Shown here: one piece after another, positions 59,076 to 64,000 of the stretch
How the letters are laid out: every line of letters starts with the position of its first letter
Numbering within the stretch: the first letter of the stretch is position 1
Assembly: GCA_050258555.1 (NCBI GenBank)
Contig: JBLMZA010000031.1
Span: 5,103 to 69,102 of the forward strand
DNA length: 64,000 nt
Direction of reading: 5' to 3'
From: CAISDA01 sp050258555
GTDB lineage: Bacteria; Bacteroidota; Ignavibacteria; UBA10030; UBA8401
Translations under genes and position numbers: made by a program
Notes under the pieces: generated by a model
What the model was told of the DNA's origin: nothing
Databases searched by the model: none
The model's input: the letters and a program-made list of their open reading frames with translations, nothing else

Positions 59076-59104
59076 TTGATTTTTTCTGCATAGTTTTATA
59101 TTAT
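59076..59104 (+). promoter_or_regulatory. sdhCAB promoter
   Basis: TTGATT (59076-59081) and TATTAT (59099-59104) are spaced 17 bp, about 54 bp before sdhC. It is the only promoter-like site between the cyclase stop and sdhC. Confidence 0.6.
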
Positions 59105-59157
59105 AACTCTCTCAGTCACCTCACTCTCAAAGATCTACATTACATGTTGAGCCCTCT

Positions 59158-59817
59158 ATGAAAAAAGCCATATCGTTTTATCAATCCTCGGTCGGTAAGA
59201 AAATCGTCATGAGTCTCGCCGGATTGTTCCTCTGCTCTTTTCTGGTGATCCATCTGATTGGAAATCTGGCGCTCTTCAAGAACGACAACGGCGAGTCATT
59301 CATCCACTATTCCGAATTCATGTCCACCAATCCCGTGATCAAGACGACGGAAATCCTGCTCTTCGGCGGATTCGTGATCCACATCCTGATCGGCACCGTG
59401 CTCTGGTTCAAAAACCGCGCGGCGCGTCCGGCGAAATATTCGGCGTATAAGCTCTCCGATAACGTTGCGCTTCCGTCGCGCATCGTGATGCTCTCGGGAA
59501 GCATCGTGCTGCTGTTTCTGGTGGTGCATCTCAAGACGTTCTTTTACCCCTCGCGCATTCTCGGCGTGCCCGATTCGATGTATCAGCTCGTGATCGGCGC
59601 GTTTTCGAATCCGTGGTATGATCTTTTCTATCTCGTCTCGTTGGTGCTTCTTGGATATCATCTGAAGCATGCGTTCCAGTCCGCGTTTCAGACGCTGGGA
59701 CTCCGCAACGGGAAATACATCACGCTGCTCGATGCGATCGCCGTGATTTTCTGGCTCCTGATTCCGCTGGGATTCGCCACGATGCCGATCTATTTTTTTT
59801 TATCTACCCTAAAATAA
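59158..59817 (+). CDS. sdhC: Succinate dehydrogenase cytochrome b subunit
   Basis: Membrane anchor of succinate dehydrogenase/fumarate reductase, 219 residues with five helices. Haem-ligand histidines appear in F-L-V-I-H-L-I-G-N, F-V-I-H-I-L-I-G-T, L-V-V-H-L-K-T-F and L-G-Y-H-L-K-H-A-F, as expected of the single-chain, two-haem type B enzyme known from Bacteroidota (TIGR02046-like). No sdhD is present, which fits. It transfers electrons between the flavoprotein arm and menaquinone. First gene of sdhCAB. Confidence 0.93.
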   Translation: MKKAISFYQSSVGKKIVMSLAGLFLCSFLVIHLIGNLALFKNDNGESFIHYSEFMSTNPVIKTTEILLFGGFVIHILIGTVLWFKNRAARPAKYSAYKLSDNVALPSRIVMLSGSIVLLFLVVHLKTFFYPSRILGVPDSMYQLVIGAFSNPWYDLFYLVSLVLLGYHLKHAFQSAFQTLGLRNGKYITLLDAIAVIFWLLIPLGFATMPIYFFLSTLK

Positions 59818-59890
59818 GTCACATCGTGTAAGCAGCGCACCGTGTGCGGGGCGTCAAAAAAATTTTTTCACTATTCCAGGTGAGTCATCA

Positions 59891-61804
59891 ATGGTACTTG
59901 AGTCTAAAATTCCCCAGGGTCCGATCGATAAAAAGTGGACGGAACATAAATTTCACAGCAAGCTGGTCAATCCCGCCAATCGCCGCAAGTATACGATCAT
60001 CGTGGTCGGCACCGGTCTGGCGGGCGCCTCGGCGGCGGCATCGCTCGGCGAGATGGGCTACAACGTGCTTGCCTTTTCCTATCATGAATCGCCGCGCCGC
60101 GCGCACTCGATCGCCGCGCAGGGCGGCATCAACGCCGGCAAGAACTACGCCAACGACGGAGATTCGGTCTACCGTCTCTTCTACGATACGCTGAAGGGCG
60201 GCGACTACCGCGCGCGCGAAGGCAATGTCTACCGTCTGGCCGAAGTCAGCGGCAACATCATCGACCAGTGCGTGGCGCAGGGCGTGCCTTTTGCGCGCGA
60301 CTACGCCGGATATCTCGACAACCGCTCGTTCGGCGGCGCGCAGGTGTCGCGTACGTTCTATGCCCGCGGACAGACAGGACAGCAGCTGTTGCTCGGCGCA
60401 TATTCGGCGCTCTGCCGCCAGATGGAAGCCGGCACCGTGACCTTCTATGCCCGCCGTGAAATGCTCGATCTCGTGGTCGTGGACGGCAAGGCGCGCGGCA
60501 TCGTGGCGCGCAACATGCTCAACGGCGATGTGGAATCGTATACGGCCGATGTGGTCATCCTCGCCACAGGCGGCTACGGCAATGTGTTCTTCCTGTCGAC
60601 GAACGCGAAGGCCAGCAATGCGACGGCGATCTGGCGCGCGCACAAGCGCGGAGCGCTCTTCGCCAATCCGTGCTTCACGCAGATCCATCCCACGTGCATT
60701 CCGGTGAGCGGCGATCATCAGTCGAAGCTCACATTGATGAGCGAAAGCCTCCGCAACGACGGACGCATCTGGGTGCCTAAGCAGAAGGACGACAAGCGTT
60801 CGCCGAAGGACATTCCCGAAGCCGAGCGCGATTATTATCTCGAGCGTCTCTACCCGTCGTTCGGCAACCTTGTGCCGCGCGATGTGGCCAGCCGCCGCGC
60901 CAAGGAAATGTGCGACAAGGGCTACGGCGTCGGTCCCTCGAAGATGGCCGTGTATCTCGATTTCTCGGATGCCATCCGCCGCGTGGGCCGCGATGTCGTG
61001 AAGGCGCGCTACGGCAACCTCTTCGACATGTACAAGCAGATCACCGCCGAGGATCCGTATGAAGTGCCGATGCGCATTTATCCGGCCGTGCACTATACGA
61101 TGGGCGGCCTCTGGGTCGATTACAATCTGATGAGCACCATTCCCGGACTCTTTGTGGCGGGCGAGGCGAACTTCTCCGATCACGGCGCAAACCGGCTGGG
61201 CGCCAGCGCGCTCATGCCGGGACTGGCCGACGGATATTTCGTGCTGCCCTACACGGTGGGCGATTATCTGGGAAGCAACAAGTTCGCGCCCGTCTCGACC
61301 GATCACGCAGCGTTCAAGGAAGCGCATGACAATGTCACTGCGATCACCACGAAGCTGATGTCGATCAACGGCACGAAGACCTCCGACGAGCTGCACCGCG
61401 AGTACGGCAAGGTGATGTGGGATTATGTCGGCATGGCCCGCACGAAGGAAGGCCTTGAGAAGGCGCTCACGATCCTTCCGAAGATCCGCGAGGAGTTCTG
61501 GAAGAACCTGAAGCTCACCGGCAGCGCCGCAGACATCAACACCGAGCTTGAAAAAGCGCAGCGTGTGGCCGACTTCCTCGAGCTTGGCGAGCTCATGGCG
61601 CGCGACGCATTGCATCGCGAAGAATCCTGCGGCGGCCACTTCCGCGAGGAATATCAGACGGAAGAAGGAGAGGCCAAGCGCAACGACAAGGACTTCGCCT
61701 ATGTCGCCGCCTGGGAGTTCAAGGGCGTCGGTGCGGAGCCCGTGCTGCACAAAGAAAATCTTGAATTTGAATATGTGAAACCTTCACAACGCAGTTACAA
61801 GTAA
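59891..61804 (+). CDS. sdhA: Succinate dehydrogenase/fumarate reductase flavoprotein
   Basis: Catalytic subunit oxidising succinate or reducing fumarate; 637 residues. The FAD dinucleotide motif is V-V-G-T-G-L-A-G-A (about 39-47). Covalent FAD attachment is by the histidine in R-R-A-H-S-I-A-A-Q-G-G-I-N-A. Catalytic residues lie in the V-H-Y-T-M-G-G-L-W region and F-S-D-H-G-A-N-R-L-G-A-S-A-L. AGGTGAG precedes the ATG. It lies 73 bp after sdhC and 14 bp before sdhB. Confidence 0.96.
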   Translation: MVLESKIPQGPIDKKWTEHKFHSKLVNPANRRKYTIIVVGTGLAGASAAASLGEMGYNVLAFSYHESPRRAHSIAAQGGINAGKNYANDGDSVYRLFYDTLKGGDYRAREGNVYRLAEVSGNIIDQCVAQGVPFARDYAGYLDNRSFGGAQVSRTFYARGQTGQQLLLGAYSALCRQMEAGTVTFYARREMLDLVVVDGKARGIVARNMLNGDVESYTADVVILATGGYGNVFFLSTNAKASNATAIWRAHKRGALFANPCFTQIHPTCIPVSGDHQSKLTLMSESLRNDGRIWVPKQKDDKRSPKDIPEAERDYYLERLYPSFGNLVPRDVASRRAKEMCDKGYGVGPSKMAVYLDFSDAIRRVGRDVVKARYGNLFDMYKQITAEDPYEVPMRIYPAVHYTMGGLWVDYNLMSTIPGLFVAGEANFSDHGANRLGASALMPGLADGYFVLPYTVGDYLGSNKFAPVSTDHAAFKEAHDNVTAITTKLMSINGTKTSDELHREYGKVMWDYVGMARTKEGLEKALTILPKIREEFWKNLKLTGSAADINTELEKAQRVADFLELGELMARDALHREESCGGHFREEYQTEEGEAKRNDKDFAYVAAWEFKGVGAEPVLHKENLEFEYVKPSQRSYK

Positions 61805-61818
61805 AGGAGCAGTTGAGA

Positions 61819-62562
61819 ATGAATTTGAATCTTCAGGTTTGGCGGCAGAAAGATAAAAACACCGCAGGACGCATGGTGCCGTACAAAGTGACGGACGTTT
61901 CTCCCGACATGTCGTTCCTTGAAATGCTCGATGTATTGAATATCCGTCTTGTGAAAGAAGGCGACGAGCCGATCGCGTTCGATCATGACTGCCGTGAAGG
62001 CATTTGCGGATCGTGCGGCATGATGATCAACGGACGCGCGCACGGTCCGGGCCGCGGCATCGCCACGTGCCAGCTCCACATGCGCCACTTCAAGGACGGC
62101 GACACGATCGTGATCGAGCCGTGGCGCGCCGCGGCGTTTCCCGTGCTCAAGGATCTCATGGTCGACCGCACGGCGATGGACCGCGTGATGATGGCCGGAG
62201 GCTACACCTCGGCCAAGACCGGCGGCGTGCCCGACGGCAACACGACGCTCATTCCGAAACCGACGGCCGACGAAGCGTTCGATGCGGCGGCCTGCATCGG
62301 CTGCGGCGCCTGCGTTGCTTCCTGCCCGAACTCGTCGCTCATGCTGTTTGTGGCGGCAAAGGTCTCGCACCTGGCGTTGCTTCCGCAGGGACAGGCGGAA
62401 CGCAAGGAGCGCGTGGAAAGCATGCTGGCCGCGATGAACGACGAGCAGTTCGGCAGCTGCACGAACACGTATGCGTGCGAAGCCGAATGCCCGAAGGAAA
62501 TTTCGGTCACACACATCGCACGGCTCAACCGCGAATTCATCCGCGCCAAGGCCCACGCTTAA
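61819..62562 (+). CDS. sdhB: Succinate dehydrogenase/fumarate reductase iron-sulfur subunit
   Basis: Electron-transfer subunit of 247 residues. The [2Fe-2S] cluster motif is D-C-R-E-G-I-C-G-S-C-G, completed by A-T-C-Q. The [4Fe-4S] and [3Fe-4S] sites are C-I-G-C-G-A-C-V-A-S-C-P and C-T-N-T-Y-A-C-E-A-E-C-P-K-E-I. ATG 61819 is preferred over TTG 61813 because AAGGAG stands 9 bp before it. Last gene of sdhCAB. The end of the operon is followed within 2 bp by a sequence repeated 121 bp further on, near the IS element. Confidence 0.95.
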   Translation: MNLNLQVWRQKDKNTAGRMVPYKVTDVSPDMSFLEMLDVLNIRLVKEGDEPIAFDHDCREGICGSCGMMINGRAHGPGRGIATCQLHMRHFKDGDTIVIEPWRAAAFPVLKDLMVDRTAMDRVMMAGGYTSAKTGGVPDGNTTLIPKPTADEAFDAAACIGCGACVASCPNSSLMLFVAAKVSHLALLPQGQAERKERVESMLAAMNDEQFGSCTNTYACEAECPKEISVTHIARLNREFIRAKAHA

Positions 62563-62563
62563 T

Positions 62564-62695
62564 CATGTAGCGTGCATGAACCGGCGCTCACCACGCCGGA
62601 TGAAAATATCAATTCCATGTGGTACATTTGTGCGTACCACACATGTGTGACATAAGTCGATCGCCATTGGTGCCCCAAGCCCGTCATGTAGCGTG
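62564..62695. repeat. Direct repeat CATGTAGCGTG at both ends of a 132-bp segment
   Basis: CATGTAGCGTG occurs at 62564-62574 and again at 62685-62695. The first copy is 2 bp after the sdhB stop. It could mark a target/donor match used by the IS110 recombinase or the remains of an earlier insertion. Confidence 0.5.
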
Positions 62696-62854
62696 ACTGG
62701 AGAGCCTTTGATCGGCACCACACATTGTTGCCACAGACTCTGCCGAACCTTGACACTCTTTTGCAGAGTCAGTGAGCACGCATAGCAGGATCGTCAACCT
62801 TTATACGCAGGCTCTCCCTTTCCACATGTGTGGGGTAGACAAGGAGATGAGACA
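62600..62854 (+). ncRNA. Candidate IS110 bridge RNA region
   Basis: Noncoding DNA directly before the transposase, rich in stems: TGTGGTAC/GTACCACA (62618-62625, 62634-62641) and GACTCTGC/GCAGAGTC (62736-62743, 62763-62770), with CACATGTGTG palindromes between and after. In IS621 and related IS110-group elements, the 5' noncoding end encodes a bridge RNA whose two loops pair with target and donor DNA. Position, length and folding fit; the guide loops are not identified. Confidence 0.45.
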
Positions 62855-64000
62855 ATGATGCGTATCGTTAACGAGATCTGTTGTGGACTCGATGTCCACG
62901 CCAAGACGGTCGTTGCCTGTTTATTGAGCCGCACCAAGAAAGAGGTGCGGACCTTTTCGACGATGACCGACGATCTGCTCGCGTTACTGGACTGGCTGAG
63001 CGCTGAAGAGTGCCCTCAAGTGGCCATCGAATCGACCGGCATTTACTGGAAGCCTGTCTTCAAGATCCTTGAAGGCAGTCTCACCGTGATTCTGGTCAAT
63101 GCCCGGCATATCAAAGCTGTCCCGGGCCGCAAGACGGATGTCAAAGACTGTGAGTGGCTGGCCGATTTATTGCGCCATGGGTTATTGAAGCCCAGTTTCA
63201 TTCCGCCCTTGGAGATCCGGGAGCTGCGCGAGCTGACCCGGTATCGCCAGAGCCTCAAGGGCGAGTTGACACGCATTGCCAATCGCGTCAATAAAGAAAT
63301 TGAATCTGGCAACATCAAGCTGCGCCAGGTCGCCTCCGATGCCTTAGGCGTGAGCGGCCGTAAGATGCTGAAGCTCTTGGCTGCCGGGGAGACCGATGTG
63401 GAGCTCATGGCCGAACAAGCGCACAACAAACTCAGAGAAAAGATCCCTGAACTGCGTCGGGCACTGCAAGGGAAATTGACTCCGGCCCAGCGCTGGGTCT
63501 TAACCGAGCTGCTTGTACGCTATGAAGAGCTCGAAGCGGCCATTATGCGGGTGGACCGTCGGATCGATCAAGAACTCGCGGCCCATCCTCAGATCAAGGA
63601 GTCCGTCGACCGGATCGATAATCTTCCGGGCATCGGACCCCAGAATGCCGTCGATGTCATCAGTGAGATCGGCACGGATATGAAGGCCTTTCCCACCGGA
63701 CATCACTTGGCCAGTTGGGCGGCAGTCTGTCCCGGGAACAATGAGTCTGCCGGTAAACGCTATTCAGGCAAGACCGGAAAAGGCAATCCCTATTTGCGCA
63801 CCGCACTTGTCCAAGCTGCTTGGGCCGCGACCAAAGCCAAGAGTACGTATCTTTCGGCCCAGTATCACCATCTGGTCAAACGGCTAGGAAAGAAAAAGTC
63901 GCTCATTGCCGTGGCTCATTCCATGCTGGTGATCATCTACCAGATGCTTTCAAAGAACGAGCAGTATCTCGACCTTGGAGCCAATTATTTTGACACGCTC
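62855..64000 (+). CDS. IS110-family transposase, 3' end cut by window
   Basis: The frame is open for 382 codons to the end of the window. The N-terminal RuvC-like DEDD domain shows D13 (C-C-G-L-D-V-H), E59 (A-I-E-S-T-G-I-Y-W) and D95/D98 (K-T-D-V-K-D-C). A coiled region follows, then the C-terminal Tnp20 domain with L-P-G-I-G-P-Q-N-A and S-G-K-T-G-K-G-N-P-Y-L-R, which carries the catalytic serine. It moves the element as a circular intermediate guided by a bridge RNA in known relatives. AAGGAG stands 8 bp before ATG 62855. Typical length is 320-400 residues, so few codons are missing. Confidence 0.93.
   Translation, partial: MMRIVNEICCGLDVHAKTVVACLLSRTKKEVRTFSTMTDDLLALLDWLSAEECPQVAIESTGIYWKPVFKILEGSLTVILVNARHIKAVPGRKTDVKDCEWLADLLRHGLLKPSFIPPLEIRELRELTRYRQSLKGELTRIANRVNKEIESGNIKLRQVASDALGVSGRKMLKLLAAGETDVELMAEQAHNKLREKIPELRRALQGKLTPAQRWVLTELLVRYEELEAAIMRVDRRIDQELAAHPQIKESVDRIDNLPGIGPQNAVDVISEIGTDMKAFPTGHHLASWAAVCPGNNESAGKRYSGKTGKGNPYLRTALVQAAWAATKAKSTYLSAQYHHLVKRLGKKKSLIAVAHSMLVIIYQMLSKNEQYLDLGANYFDTL

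Larger units (their letters stand above)
62563..64000 (+). mobile_element. IS110-family insertion sequence, right end outside window
   Basis: A transposase gene of the IS110 family (62855 onward) with about 290 bp of noncoding DNA between it and sdhB. IS110 elements have no long terminal inverted repeats and make little or no target duplication, so the left boundary cannot be placed from sequence alone; it lies between 62563 and about 62800. The right end is beyond the window. Confidence 0.75.

Noticed and set aside
57199..59091. A 630-codon open frame on the minus strand opposite the CHASE2 cyclase
   Set aside because: It is antisense to a gene with full catalytic motifs; its translation is rich in Arg and His, without any domain pattern, as expected from the high-GC wobble positions of the real gene.
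59888..61750. A 620-codon minus-strand frame opposite sdhA
   Set aside because: sdhA on the plus strand is unmistakable; the antisense translation has no domain and is compositional noise.

Overview
The window looks like a piece of chromosome from a free-living bacterium of the Bacteroidota/Ignavibacteriota (FCB) branch. Three large secreted proteins end in a type IX secretion (T9SS) C-terminal domain with the N-Y-P-N-P-[FW]-N-P signature. The succinate dehydrogenase is the three-subunit Bacteroidota-like type, and one promoter has a Bacteroidota-type TAnnTTTG box. The other promoters I can read are mostly TTGnnn, 17 bp, TATWTT. The genus cannot be named from sequence alone. Coding density is high and both strands are used in short operons.

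1-8.2 kb: a truncated hemerythrin/PAS protein (DUF438) and a DUF1858/DUF2249 partner, then a bipartite arsenic island. An arsR-arsM pair runs rightward, with perfect and near-perfect copies of one palindrome before each gene. Convergent to it, a six-gene operon runs leftward: a second arsR, a small thioredoxin, ACR3 efflux pump, ArsP-type permease, periplasmic thioredoxin and a CcdA-like membrane protein. An MFS transporter follows. 8.2-24.5 kb is core metabolism and envelope: L,D-transpeptidase, pyruvate kinase, alpha-glucan phosphorylase, SixA phosphatase, adenosine deaminase, SulP transporter with a structured leader, DNA polymerase I, two small-molecule transporters, an OmpA-type lipoprotein and a class V aminotransferase.

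24.6-43.3 kb mixes secreted enzymes and regulators: an M64 peptidase with a small secreted partner, tRNA-Phe, a kinase-like hybrid regulator without an ATPase domain, a FlgO-like protein, a GH20 hexosaminidase, a HEAT-repeat protein, a 742-residue TPR protein, a NarL-type two-component pair, a receiver protein whose N-terminal half resembles the N-terminal domain of cyanophycin synthetase, a decayed methyltransferase gene, and a phosphodiester glycosidase with T9SS tail.

43.3-47.8 kb: dprA, a GH10-like secreted protein and a phosphohexomutase on the minus strand, then a small haem-binding protein. 47.95-59.04 kb is the most unusual block: six tightly packed co-directional genes encoding a CsgG/FlgO-like lipoprotein, a T9SS beta-propeller protein, an outer-membrane barrel, a second CsgG-like protein, a CsgG-like/transglutaminase/TPR fusion and a CHASE2 adenylate/guanylate cyclase. 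They look like one envelope-to-cytoplasm sensing or transport system that I cannot match to a named one. 59.1-62.6 kb is sdhCAB. The window ends inside an IS110-family element whose 5' noncoding segment is a candidate bridge RNA.
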